Shown: positions 1 to 7,622 of the stretch, piece after piece
How positions within the stretch are numbered: the stretch's first letter is position 1
How the letters are laid out: every line of letters begins with the position of its first letter
Source of the DNA: CAYGWP01 sp964353455
Lineage (GTDB): Bacteria; Planctomycetota; Phycisphaerae; FEN-1346
DNA length: 7,885 bases
Direction: 5' to 3'
Assembly: GCA_964353455.1 (NCBI GenBank)
Contig: CAYGWP010000522.1
Span: 1-7,885, forward strand
The notes under the pieces: generated by a model
Database searches by the model: none
The model's input: the letters and a program-made list of their open reading frames with translations, nothing else
Told to the model about the DNA's origin: nothing
Program-made: the position numbers and the translations under genes

Positions 1-143
1 GGCGCAACGGGTCGGACCTTGACGCCGGCCTTCCAGGGCGCGAGCGGATCATCCTTGCCGGCCTCGGCCGAGGATGCGCGCGGGAGCACGGCGCATGCGG
101 CGCCGGCGGCGGCGAAGGTCTTGAGGAACGTCCTGCGATTCAT
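1..143 (-). CDS. N-terminus of a Tat-exported protein (partial)
   Basis: Only the first 47 codons lie inside the window; the gene runs off the left edge. Translation from the ATG at 143-141 begins MNRRTFLKTFAAAGAACAVL and continues to a PRASSAEAG region. This is a textbook twin-arginine signal: RR at residues 3-4 followed by TFLK, then an Ala-rich hydrophobic stretch and a probable cleavage site near residues 24-28. The mature part visible is only about 20 residues (it includes DPLAPWKAGVKVRPVA), too short to assign a family. The start is supported by an AAAGG Shine-Dalgarno-like sequence (150-154) with a 6-nt spacer. The gene follows the FAD oxidoreductase on the same strand after 102 nt, with a palindromic element in between, so it is either the last operon gene with a processing or attenuation site upstream or a separate unit. 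Tat export implies a protein folded, often with cofactor, before export; its role is unknown. Confidence 0.82.
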   Translation of the reverse strand, partial: MNRRTFLKTFAAAGAACAVLPRASSAEAGKDDPLAPWKAGVKVRPVA

Positions 144-181
144 GGCTTACCTTTCATCGGGTTATCGCCGGAAGCATGGTC

Positions 182-246
182 ACCCAACTTGTGGCACAGC
201 CGCCCCCGGCTGTGCACGCCCGAGGGCGGGCGTGCCACACTTGGGT
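182..246. repeat. Compound palindromic element (two hairpins inside an inverted repeat)
   Basis: Two perfect 9-bp hairpins lie side by side. The first is GCACAGCCG (194-202), loop CCCC, CGGCTGTGC (207-215). The second is GCACGCCCG (214-222), loop AGGG, CGGGCGTGC (227-235). They are bracketed by an imperfect inverted repeat of about 15 bp: ACCCAACTTGTGGCAC (182-197) against GTGCCACACTTGGGT (232-246), including the perfect arms TGTGGCAC and GTGCCACA. The right arm touches the stop codon of the oxidoreductase gene (246-248). The layout is that of a REP/MITE-like dispersed element. As RNA it could act as a terminator or attenuator without a U-tract, or as a 3'-end stabiliser between the oxidoreductase and Tat-protein genes. 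Copies elsewhere in the genome cannot be seen from this window. Confidence 0.8.
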
Positions 247-3155
247 CATTGCCCGACGGTTCCCCTCTTCGATTTGCCGGCGGCAAGGACGGCGGCGGCA
301 TGCCGGGCAAACAGGCCGCGCAGGTCTTTCTCGTATCCCTTCAAAATAGCCTCCGCGAGGCCGTCGTGGTCTCCGCAGCGATACAGTGCCCGCGCGAGGA
401 CGATCTCTCGCAGGGCCGGCGTCCGCGAGAGCGAATCGCCTGAACCCCGCCTGGACGGGAGCGGCTGGACTTCGGTCATGACGTGCCCGGCCATGCGTGG
501 CTTCCGCAGGAGGGCCGCCAGCGCAGGTGCGGCGGCGGGTGCGGCGATGCTCTCCAGCGCGAGTGCCACGGCCCGATGGTGCGACAGCGGGGCATCGGCG
601 TCCAACTGGTCGAGTTTCCGGAGGATGGCGGGCACGGCGCGGCTGTCGCGTGTTGCGCCGAGGGCCATGACGAGGCCGTCAACGGGCGTCGGCAGATGGG
701 AATACTCGGCCATTCGGCCCTGAAGGATGGCCTCGTCCCAGGCGGCGGCATCGAGCGCGGCCAGAAGGGCGGGGACGGCGGCGGCATCGCCCTGGAATCC
801 GAGAATCTTCGCGTAGGTCAGTCGGTCGGCATCTTTGGCCGCGGCATACGCCTGGCGAAGGAGCGGCAGGGCCTTGTCGATGTGCGAGAGGACGACGGCA
901 AGCGCGCGGCAGGCCAGCGGCCGGTCGGCATTGACGACCGCGCGCACGGCCTCGGCGATCTCGGCGTCGGGCAGCGGGAACGAGTCCTTCTGCGCGAGCA
1001 CCGCTTCCGGCAGGTTGCCGATCTCGACGAGGTGCCTCTGGAGTGCCCGGACGTCTATCCCGCGCGTGCCGGAGCCGCCCGCGGCGGCCATGGCGGCGGC
1101 AACGCCGGCGGCGTACCCCTGGTTCTGCACGTCGGCCTGCATGCGGACCATCGCGATGGCATCGCGATGGGCGCTGATGCCCAGCCCCGTCACGAGAATC
1201 CCGTCCAGGCCCCTGGGCAGCAGGCACCGGTACGGCACGAAGCACTGGGCGTGGGGGGCCGGATGGTTCTCCTTCCGTGACTTCTCATCGTGCGGCATGA
1301 GGGCGAAGTACGGACGCACGGGGTACCCGTGGGCGTCATAATCACTTGAGCACATAACAATGCTATCGGGATATGTTCGGCCGGCCAGTTGGTCCTCGTA
1401 CATGAGGACGTGGTCGCCGATGACGCGGCGGCGCTCGCGGGAGTCGATGAGCGTTCCCATGTCGTAAGTCGAGGGACCCAGGGCCTCCGTGACGCCGACG
1501 ATCGTGGCCCAGACGTCCACCATGTCGGTCTCGTCCGTAAGAAGATAATCGGTGTTGACGACGGCGGCCCCGAGCGGCCGCGCGGGCAGGCCGACGCCCT
1601 GGAGCGCTATGTCGTCGGCGTCGGCGCCGTAGCCGTAGCCTGCGCCGGCGGCGATTGCCACGTCGGCGTTGCCGGTCGCATCGACGACCGCCTTCGCAAG
1701 GACGATGCCCCGCCCCAGAGGCGTGGCGACCACCGCGCCCTTGACGGCCCCGTTCTCGACGAGCGCCCCGCACCCCAGGACGCCGAACCAGACGTCGCCG
1801 CCGGCCTTGCGGATCTCGCGGCGGTACCATTCCATCTTGGGCTCCGACGAGCCGCCCTTTGCCGGAACGGGCACCTCCTTCGTGAATCCGATCTTGAGGC
1901 CGCTGTAATACTGTCCGATCAGGCCAAGCGTGCCGACGCCGCCGAGTCCTTCCTGGTACTCTACGACCAGTGTCTTCGCGCCGCGTCTGGCCGCGCCGAT
2001 GGCCGCCGGAGCGCCGGCCGTGCCCCCGCCTATCGCCACGACGTCGTAGCGGCCCAAAACGGGGACAGGATGCGCTTTCGAGACGACCGCGGGCAGCCCC
2101 TTGTCGGTGGGTCGCGGCCCTTGAAGGAGTTCCATGACCTCGCCGGTCTCCGCAGCCGCGGCCGTGCCGCCGGGCACATGCGGACCTGCGGGCGCCGGGA
2201 GGCGTTTGGATTCCTTGGCCGCGGCCTCTCCGACCTGCCGCCCGAGTTCGGTCATGGCGCTCGGGCCGAGGAACGTCTCCGGGTCGCCTCGCGGAATGTC
2301 GGAGTAGCCGCTCAGCACGTAGAGGCGGGCCACGCCGGCGGGGACGCAGCCGCGTGGTTCGCCGGGCCCGGCGCGGATGGGGTTGGGCGGCACGAAGAAG
2401 AGGCTCTCGGACGCCCGCAGTTGGCCGTCCTGCCAGGTGAGGTCGCGCGCGGCCTGCTCGGCGGCGGCAAGGGAGGCAAAACTTCCGTCTTCAATCGCAA
2501 GATCGACCGTGTGCTCGGTGGACTTGGTGTCGCCCGCCACCTTGCCTTTGCCGGCGGCCGGCGTCCCGCTGATGACCGTGCGGGTGAAGGCGACCTTGCC
2601 GCCCGGCCAGGGCCGGAACTCGGCGCCGGCCATGCGGGCGACGGCGGCGCACATCGACGCATCAACGATTATCTTTGCGACCACGGCCTGGCGGCCGGCC
2701 CGGTTGGCCATCACGATGCCCGAGGGCGCGCCGTCCTTGTCGCGCAAGAGGTCGGTCGGATAGCAGCCGTAGAAGAACCTGACGCCGGCCTTCATCAGCG
2801 TTTCTTCGAGGACCTTTTTCACCTGGAGGGGCGTTGCCGGGTTGCCCGCGGCGAAGATGCGTTCGGCGAGGGGGGTGCGCGCTTTGTCGCCGTCGAGGCG
2901 CAGGCGAAGGGTCGAGCACATGTCCTCGCCCAGGTACGGTCGCGGGGCGACCAGGAAAACGCTCGCCCCGGCCGTGGCCGCAGACTCGGCCGCCGCTACC
3001 GCCCCCGTGCTGCCGCCCACAACCACCACGTCCACGGTAGAGGCGACAGGCACTTGGCGCTCGGACTCGATCACGCATGGCGGCGCCGCCGGGAGGCTCG
3101 ACCCGAGCAGCATCGACGCAAATAGGCCGGCCGCGGCGAGTCGGCGGAGGAACAT
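246..3155 (-). CDS. Secreted tandem FAD-dependent oxidoreductase with C-terminal HEAT-like repeats
   Basis: 969 aa. Residues 1-24 form a Sec-type signal peptide (MFLRR, hydrophobic core, SSLPAA). Two flavin-binding units follow. Unit A (about 41-315) has a Rossmann strand VDVVVVGGSTGAVAAAESAA, then PRPYLGEDMC (71-80), VDAS (164-167) and a closing region near 276-312. Unit B (about 369-690) has DVVAIGGGTAGAPAAIGAA with an acidic end at VVE (397-399), GLGGVGT (403-409), VDATGNADVA (491-500) and the typical C-terminal FAD segment GILVTGLGISAHRDAIAMVR (652-671). These match the FAD-dependent oxidoreductase family of Pfam PF12831 type. Residues about 745-960 are Ala/Leu-rich helical repeats (such as AAAVPALLAALD, SRAVPAILRKLDQLD, AAAPALAALLRKP), as in PBS-lyase HEAT-like repeats. 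Substrate and electron acceptor are unknown; a sugar or glycan product is inferred from the neighbours. Export with bound FAD but without a clear Tat motif is odd. The ATG is required for the signal peptide, although its Shine-Dalgarno is distant. Confidence 0.9.
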   Translation of the reverse strand: MFLRRLAAAGLFASMLLGSSLPAAPPCVIESERQVPVASTVDVVVVGGSTGAVAAAESAATAGASVFLVAPRPYLGEDMCSTLRLRLDGDKARTPLAERIFAAGNPATPLQVKKVLEETLMKAGVRFFYGCYPTDLLRDKDGAPSGIVMANRAGRQAVVAKIIVDASMCAAVARMAGAEFRPWPGGKVAFTRTVISGTPAAGKGKVAGDTKSTEHTVDLAIEDGSFASLAAAEQAARDLTWQDGQLRASESLFFVPPNPIRAGPGEPRGCVPAGVARLYVLSGYSDIPRGDPETFLGPSAMTELGRQVGEAAAKESKRLPAPAGPHVPGGTAAAAETGEVMELLQGPRPTDKGLPAVVSKAHPVPVLGRYDVVAIGGGTAGAPAAIGAARRGAKTLVVEYQEGLGGVGTLGLIGQYYSGLKIGFTKEVPVPAKGGSSEPKMEWYRREIRKAGGDVWFGVLGCGALVENGAVKGAVVATPLGRGIVLAKAVVDATGNADVAIAAGAGYGYGADADDIALQGVGLPARPLGAAVVNTDYLLTDETDMVDVWATIVGVTEALGPSTYDMGTLIDSRERRRVIGDHVLMYEDQLAGRTYPDSIVMCSSDYDAHGYPVRPYFALMPHDEKSRKENHPAPHAQCFVPYRCLLPRGLDGILVTGLGISAHRDAIAMVRMQADVQNQGYAAGVAAAMAAAGGSGTRGIDVRALQRHLVEIGNLPEAVLAQKDSFPLPDAEIAEAVRAVVNADRPLACRALAVVLSHIDKALPLLRQAYAAAKDADRLTYAKILGFQGDAAAVPALLAALDAAAWDEAILQGRMAEYSHLPTPVDGLVMALGATRDSRAVPAILRKLDQLDADAPLSHHRAVALALESIAAPAAAPALAALLRKPRMAGHVMTEVQPLPSRRGSGDSLSRTPALREIVLARALYRCGDHDGLAEAILKGYEKDLRGLFARHAAAVLAAGKSKRGTVGQ

Positions 3156-3170
3156 GGCAGTCGTGGCAAT

Positions 3171-3177
3171 CTCCTTA
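3171..3177 (-). promoter_or_regulatory. Shine-Dalgarno of the oxidoreductase gene, unusually distant
   Basis: The minus strand reads TAAGGAG here, close to a perfect anti-16S match, but 15 nt separate it from the ATG at 3155-3153 (6-9 nt is usual). No ATG, GTG or TTG lies between them in frame; the only near-start codons are ATT and ACG. Either the ATG is used with a long or folded spacer, or initiation is at a rare start. The 43-nt gap from the glycosidase stop holds nothing else recognisable. Confidence 0.5.
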
Positions 3178-3198
3178 ATTCGCGTCAGACCGGCCGCA

Positions 3199-5592
3199 TC
3201 ACTTCAGGCTCCACACCAGCACGGTCATCGAGAACGGCGGGAGGCTGACGTGCTGGCCGCTACGGAAGGGGGCGAGCGTATCCTCTTTCACCTTAACCTT
3301 GGGCTCGCCGCCCTCGGGTTCGTTGTTGTCGGCGATGTTTGCGGACGTGAGTACCCATCGTGCGGCGGGGTCGGCGGCCGGCTGACCGTCGAAGATGATC
3401 TCGACGGGCCGCGGGACCGACGTATCGAGATTTACAAGAATCAATCCGCGGCGATTGCCATCAGCGAAGGCGTAACTCCATATCGTCGGGACGTTCTCGT
3501 AGGTCGTGACCTTCTGCGCCTTGGAATCCTCGCCGAAGACACCGGTGGCCGAGAACACGGGGTTGGCCCCACTCTGCACCGTCTCCACCAGGTTGCCGCC
3601 GATGGCCTTGTTGGCGATCTCCTCGGCAAGAAACACGGGCCGGTACCGCTGGTCCTTGCGGCTGATGTTAGGCACGAAGCCCCACAGCGGCACGCCTGCG
3701 AACTGCGACTGGCTGAGCGTGAACTGGCACTGCGAGCGCACGCCCTTCTCCTTCATCATGCACAGGGCATCGTTGATGACGTTGATGCCGCCGCCAACCG
3801 ATGCGATGTACCGGCAGCGGAATTCGAGCGATGACCCCTCCATGCCGCCGATCTGGCCGAAACTCAGACTGCGGTTCAGCGTGTGGTAGTTGTGCTCGTA
3901 AAGGGCCACCTCAACGCCGGCGGCCTTGGCGTACTCCCAGCCGCGATAGACGTTGCCCGTCGGCTCGCGCTGCCGCTGGAGCGGCCAGGCGAACAGCCAC
4001 CGGTACAACTTGTCGTCGGTGCCGAGGGCCTGCTCCTCCTGCTTGCTGACCGCCTGGAGGATGTACGGCGCCAGGGCCACGCGGTCGGCGTTCGGCGCGC
4101 TGGCCAGCACCGACTTCGTCACGCCCGGCGACCCGGCCTGCGACCCCGCCACGAAGACCACGCACGGCTTGTAGTGCGGCGACTTCTTGCCGCGCTCGAA
4201 TAGTCCCTTCCAGTAGTCCGGCCCGTTGTATCCGCCCACGGCGTATGAGCCGGCGGGGTTCCACGCCTCGTTGCCGAACTCAACGTAGATGTGCCGGAAG
4301 GTTTCGGTCCACGGCTTGGGGTGGCCCTGGTCGGCCCGGAGTTTGCCGGCCCCCGTCTCCGCCGGGGCGCCGATGTATTCCATGAACTTGTCGAGTTCCT
4401 CCGGCTGGAGCGTGCCGGGGAGGTTCAGCCACGGCTCGGCCCCCAGGTACTCGCACAGCGTGTAGTACTCGGTGAAACCGTAGTCGGGCTTGCGGCCGGC
4501 CCTGGGACCGGGCACGACCGGCTTCTTCTCGCTGGGCTGGAAACTGCCCACGCAGGCATAGCGCTTCAGCGGCGGGGAGAGCATGTTATCGACCGTGTTG
4601 CCGCCCATCTGGAGCGAGCGGAGGATGCCGGGGCGGAGTCTCTTGAGGAGGTCCACGGCATCGTCGCAGAAGGCCGTGGGGTTCTTCGGGCGGGTGTCGG
4701 TCTGGATATCGACATCATCGAGGAGCACGTCGCCGCCGGTCGCCTTGAAGGCAAAACGCGCGGCGTTTGCCTCCGCGGGCACGGTTATCCTGAGGTCGTA
4801 CTGTTTCCATTCCGCGGTGAGATCAATCTGCTGGGCCGGGACCTTCTCGCCGTCGAGGACCAGTTTCGGCCGGCCCGCCTTGACCTTGGCCCAGAACCGC
4901 ACGTGCCAGAGGCCCGCCGGTTCGCCGTGGCTGGACGACATGGGCGTGAATACGTAGTGGGCGGGTTTCTCGGCGCCGCGAAGATTGAGCGCCGAGGAGC
5001 CGAACGAGCCGGGGGGCGTGTCGCCCGGGCAAATCTCGTTCTGCTCGGCACATTGATATGTGTTGTTGCTGAGGTGGCCCTGCTTCAGGTCGTACTTCTC
5101 GATCAACACGCCGGTGTTCGGCCGCCCGGCAGGCACGGCGTGGTCAAAGGCGAGGTACGTAAGTTGGCGGTCCTGCTTGTTGTCTTTGACGGTCTTGGTG
5201 GCGACTTCCTTGATAGTGCCCGTCTGGCCGCACGCGGGACCGGAGAGGATCGTGAACTTGGCGCCCTTAAGGTACTCGGTGAATTCCTTGGAGACCCCCC
5301 ACCACGAAGTGAACCCGTTCTCATCCTGCGTGGGACCGTGCAGGGTAGAGCGATGAATTGTGCCCTCGAAATTCTCTTGTACGCCGGTGGCTCGCGGCAG
5401 GCCGCCGCCGGTGTTGATGCCGAGACGCAGGGCGTCCTTGACGAGGATCCTCCCGGTGATCTTGACGGTGGTGACGGCGTCCGCGCCCGCAACCGCCTCG
5501 GCGGCGACTGCGGAGCGGCTTGCCAGGACCAGGGCCGCGCACAGGACGATCAACCGGAGGGTTGACGGGGCTGTCTGTGAGTTGTGACGCAC
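3199..5592 (-). CDS. Exported clan GH-A-like glycoside hydrolase with CBM-like module
   Basis: 797 aa, starting at GTG (5592-5590). A Sec signal peptide ends near AVA|AE (residue 30). Residues about 40-200 form a beta-rich N-terminal region I cannot assign (LGINTGG at 57-63, NFEGTIHRS at 74-82, TILSGPACGQTGTIKEV at 114-130). Residues about 200-298 look like a CBM4/9-type jelly-roll (LWHVRFWAKVKAG, EWKQYDLRITVP, GDVLLDDVDIQ). A probable TIM barrel spans about 305-665. It contains IYVEFGNEAWN, whose NE (441-442) suggests E442 as acid/base, and VALYEHNYH, suggesting E566 as nucleophile. The 124-residue spacing resembles GH51 arabinofuranosidases. The C-terminus (about 666-797) ends in the beta-sandwich typical of such enzymes (RGLILVNLD, PPFSMTVLVWSL). 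It probably acts as a retaining glycosidase on a plant or algal side chain, outside the cytoplasm. The CAZy family is uncertain. It is tightly spaced after the SGNH gene, so co-expressed. Confidence 0.82.
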   Translation of the reverse strand: MRHNSQTAPSTLRLIVLCAALVLASRSAVAAEAVAGADAVTTVKITGRILVKDALRLGINTGGGLPRATGVQENFEGTIHRSTLHGPTQDENGFTSWWGVSKEFTEYLKGAKFTILSGPACGQTGTIKEVATKTVKDNKQDRQLTYLAFDHAVPAGRPNTGVLIEKYDLKQGHLSNNTYQCAEQNEICPGDTPPGSFGSSALNLRGAEKPAHYVFTPMSSSHGEPAGLWHVRFWAKVKAGRPKLVLDGEKVPAQQIDLTAEWKQYDLRITVPAEANAARFAFKATGGDVLLDDVDIQTDTRPKNPTAFCDDAVDLLKRLRPGILRSLQMGGNTVDNMLSPPLKRYACVGSFQPSEKKPVVPGPRAGRKPDYGFTEYYTLCEYLGAEPWLNLPGTLQPEELDKFMEYIGAPAETGAGKLRADQGHPKPWTETFRHIYVEFGNEAWNPAGSYAVGGYNGPDYWKGLFERGKKSPHYKPCVVFVAGSQAGSPGVTKSVLASAPNADRVALAPYILQAVSKQEEQALGTDDKLYRWLFAWPLQRQREPTGNVYRGWEYAKAAGVEVALYEHNYHTLNRSLSFGQIGGMEGSSLEFRCRYIASVGGGINVINDALCMMKEKGVRSQCQFTLSQSQFAGVPLWGFVPNISRKDQRYRPVFLAEEIANKAIGGNLVETVQSGANPVFSATGVFGEDSKAQKVTTYENVPTIWSYAFADGNRRGLILVNLDTSVPRPVEIIFDGQPAADPAARWVLTSANIADNNEPEGGEPKVKVKEDTLAPFRSGQHVSLPPFSMTVLVWSLK

Positions 5593-5599
5593 TGTTGGT

Positions 5600-5604
5600 C
5601 TCCC
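5600..5604 (-). promoter_or_regulatory. Shine-Dalgarno overlapping the upstream stop codon
   Basis: The minus strand reads TAGGGAG, in which the TAG stop of the SGNH gene (5606-5604) runs into GGGAG, a good Shine-Dalgarno 7 nt before a GTG start (5592). The stop and ribosome binding site share a base. This supports the GTG start and suggests translational coupling of the SGNH hydrolase to the glycosidase. Confidence 0.72.
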
Positions 5605-7586
5605 TACTTCTTCGCGGGCGGCTTGCCGATCAGCACGATGCTGCCGAAACCGCTGGTGTCATCCTCGTTTTTCGCCGTGCCGCGCCAGACCTGCTGGCCG
5701 AGTTCCTTCGCGCCCTCGTCCACGGCGATGTCGAAACCATAGACGGCCTTGGGCCCGAATTCAACCCACGACCCCTCGCCGTGCCAGTAATTGATTGGTA
5801 TAGCCATCTCGATGATGTATCCGCCCTCGATCTCGGCGGCGGCGGTCTTCAGGAACCAGTTGGGCTTGCCCTTGATGGAGCGGTTCTTGCCGTCGCGGCC
5901 GACGATGAAGTGCATGTCGTCGGCGTTGTAGATGACTTCGCGGTTGTGGAGGGCGTCGATGAACACCTCCACGGCGTCCTTCGGCGTCTTGCCGGCCGGG
6001 CCGTCCAGAACCTTGACGGCCACGTACAGGCACCCGCTCTTGGAGGTGCTGCTCTTGTCGGTCCACGCCACCGAGAGCGTGGCCGTGGCTGTCGGGGAGC
6101 CTTTGACCTTCCTGGCGATCTTTTCGGCCAGCGCCCAGAACGGCTCGTCCAGTTTGCCGTCAACGTTGATCGGCTCAGCCGTCTTCCTGACGAGAAGCGC
6201 CTCCGGGGATGGCGGGCCGACGGTCCACTTGAGGGCCTTCTCGGCGCTGCGCGGCCCCGAAGGATGCGAGTCCTCGACCTTGACCTTGAAGTTGAACTCG
6301 CCCTCTTCGCCGGGCGTGCCGGCCAGGATGCCGGGCCGCGTGAGGACGACGCCGTGCGGCAACTTGCCATCCGCAAGAGTCCATGTCAGATGGCCCACGC
6401 CGCCGCGGGCCTTCAGGTCCTGGAAGAAATACAGGTCGAGCGGAATCCTGGGCAGGTCCACATCCGCTACAACCGGCGGAAGGTCCTCGCTCACCACCAG
6501 CGTGAAACTTCTCTGAAAACGTTTGTCGCCATCGGCAACCTGAACGGCAATGGCGAACCTGCCCGCGGCGCCTGGCGTGCCGCTCAAGGAACCGTCTGCC
6601 GCAAGTTTCACGCCGTCGGGCAGCGTGCCCTTCACCAGGGACCACGTGACCCCGCCGCCGGCATTCAAGGCCTTGAGCGCGAACCGATACGGCTGCTTCG
6701 CGATCGCCGGCGGCAGCGAGCGGTCGGCTATCACCAGGCCCACTTTCATCCCGGCGCGGGGATATGTCGAGAGAACGTCCCAGACAACGTGCTTGATGAC
6801 ATCGGCCGTGTCGGCGGGAATCTCAAACGCAACCCGCCCCAGGTCGGGTACCTTGTACCCGGCGCCGCTCGCTGAGATGGCCGGCACCTTCTCGGAGTAA
6901 GCGAACGGCGGTTCGTTGTACATCATTGCGCACAGAGTGATGTTGACGGCATATTTGCCGAAACTGCTGAGGTGTCCGCCGTCGGAGAGCATCGCGAAGC
7001 GGTTGCGGACGTGCGGCAGTTCGCCGTTATCGGCCAGGCGGCCCAGTTCGCGGATCACGCGGCTGGTGGGGGCCACGCGGGGCGCCGGAGCGTTCGGGAA
7101 GGCCCTGGCGATTGTCTCGGCGGCCTTCTCCGTAACCGCCTCGGTCCGCACGAACGGCGGTTGCTCCCAGTCATCCTTTGCGCCGGGCCATATCGTGTAC
7201 AGATAGATCTGGCACTTGGGGTTGCCCTTGTAAGCGAGTTCGGCGAACTTGGCTGCGCACTCCATTTCCCGGTCGTCGGAGGCATAGACCTGGAGCGTGA
7301 TTGCGTCCCACTTCTGGTCCGCCGCCAGCCCCTTGGACCAGGGCATGTTGCGGCAGTCGGCATCGTGGTCCCAGATCCACCTGAGTGGCGCGCCGAGAAT
7401 GATGGAGGTGGCGAAGTTGTGCCGCGTATGCCCCGCCGCCACGGCGATCGGCATCAGGCCATCGCGAACGGAATCGGTGTGGCTGTTGCCGATGTGATAG
7501 ACTTGGAGTCCATCGGCTGCATAGGAGGCGGTCGCAGCCAGGATGTAAATTGCCAGGACGGTTGCGGCAAGGACGGGTCTTGACAT
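5604..7586 (-). CDS. Exported SGNH-type hydrolase with two He_PIG domains and a CBM9-like domain
   Basis: 660 aa from the ATG at 7586. A Sec signal peptide (MSRPVLAATVLAIYILAATA) is cleaved near SYA|AD. Residues 27-225 are an SGNH/GDSL-type hydrolase: block I is YHIGNSHTDS with S35 as likely nucleophile, and block V is SDGGHLS with D202 and H205, completing a Ser-Asp-His set. Residues about 289-365 and 376-456 are two putative Ig domains of He_PIG type, each with the LPxGV...GTPG signature (LPDGVKL and GTPGAAG; LPHGVVL and GTPGEEG). Residues about 464-655 look like a CBM9-like domain (INVDGKLDEPFWALAEKI at the start, FGSIVLIG at the end). The expected role is removal of acyl or acetyl groups from a polysaccharide, anchored by the C-terminal binding module. 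An in-frame extension to 7736 exists, but this ATG has a GGAG 6 nt upstream and yields a clean signal peptide. It is the first gene of the operon. Confidence 0.86.
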   Translation of the reverse strand: MSRPVLAATVLAIYILAATASYAADGLQVYHIGNSHTDSVRDGLMPIAVAAGHTRHNFATSIILGAPLRWIWDHDADCRNMPWSKGLAADQKWDAITLQVYASDDREMECAAKFAELAYKGNPKCQIYLYTIWPGAKDDWEQPPFVRTEAVTEKAAETIARAFPNAPAPRVAPTSRVIRELGRLADNGELPHVRNRFAMLSDGGHLSSFGKYAVNITLCAMMYNEPPFAYSEKVPAISASGAGYKVPDLGRVAFEIPADTADVIKHVVWDVLSTYPRAGMKVGLVIADRSLPPAIAKQPYRFALKALNAGGGVTWSLVKGTLPDGVKLAADGSLSGTPGAAGRFAIAVQVADGDKRFQRSFTLVVSEDLPPVVADVDLPRIPLDLYFFQDLKARGGVGHLTWTLADGKLPHGVVLTRPGILAGTPGEEGEFNFKVKVEDSHPSGPRSAEKALKWTVGPPSPEALLVRKTAEPINVDGKLDEPFWALAEKIARKVKGSPTATATLSVAWTDKSSTSKSGCLYVAVKVLDGPAGKTPKDAVEVFIDALHNREVIYNADDMHFIVGRDGKNRSIKGKPNWFLKTAAAEIEGGYIIEMAIPINYWHGEGSWVEFGPKAVYGFDIAVDEGAKELGQQVWRGTAKNEDDTSGFGSIVLIGKPPAKK

Positions 7587-7599
7587 GGCGGTCTCCGCC
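7587..7599 (-). promoter_or_regulatory. Ribosome binding site of the SGNH gene inside a small hairpin
   Basis: On the minus strand GGCGG-AGA-CCGCC immediately precedes the ATG. The GGAG Shine-Dalgarno (7593-7596, 6-nt spacer) lies partly in the 5' arm and the loop of a 5-bp GC hairpin. The sequence fixes the start at 7586; whether the hairpin limits ribosome access is inference. Confidence 0.5.
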
Positions 7600-7622
7600 A
7601 GCAGGTGCATCCAGATAAACCC

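Noticed and set aside
189..443. 84-codon plus-strand open frame through the palindromic element
   Set aside because: Its beginning is translated palindrome and the rest is antisense to the oxidoreductase C-terminus.
1389..3125. 578-codon plus-strand open frame opposite the oxidoreductase
   Set aside because: The translation is rich in Arg, Gly, Ala and His with no domain motif and is fully antisense to a gene with clear FAD motifs; long shadow frames are expected in GC-rich DNA.
4291..5565. 424-codon plus-strand open frame opposite the glycosidase
   Set aside because: Antisense shadow with no recognisable motif; the minus-strand frame has a signal peptide, catalytic NE motif and CBM-like module.
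5520..6875. 451-codon plus-strand open frame spanning two genes
   Set aside because: It crosses the junction of two well-supported minus-strand genes and has no motif or plausible ribosome binding site.
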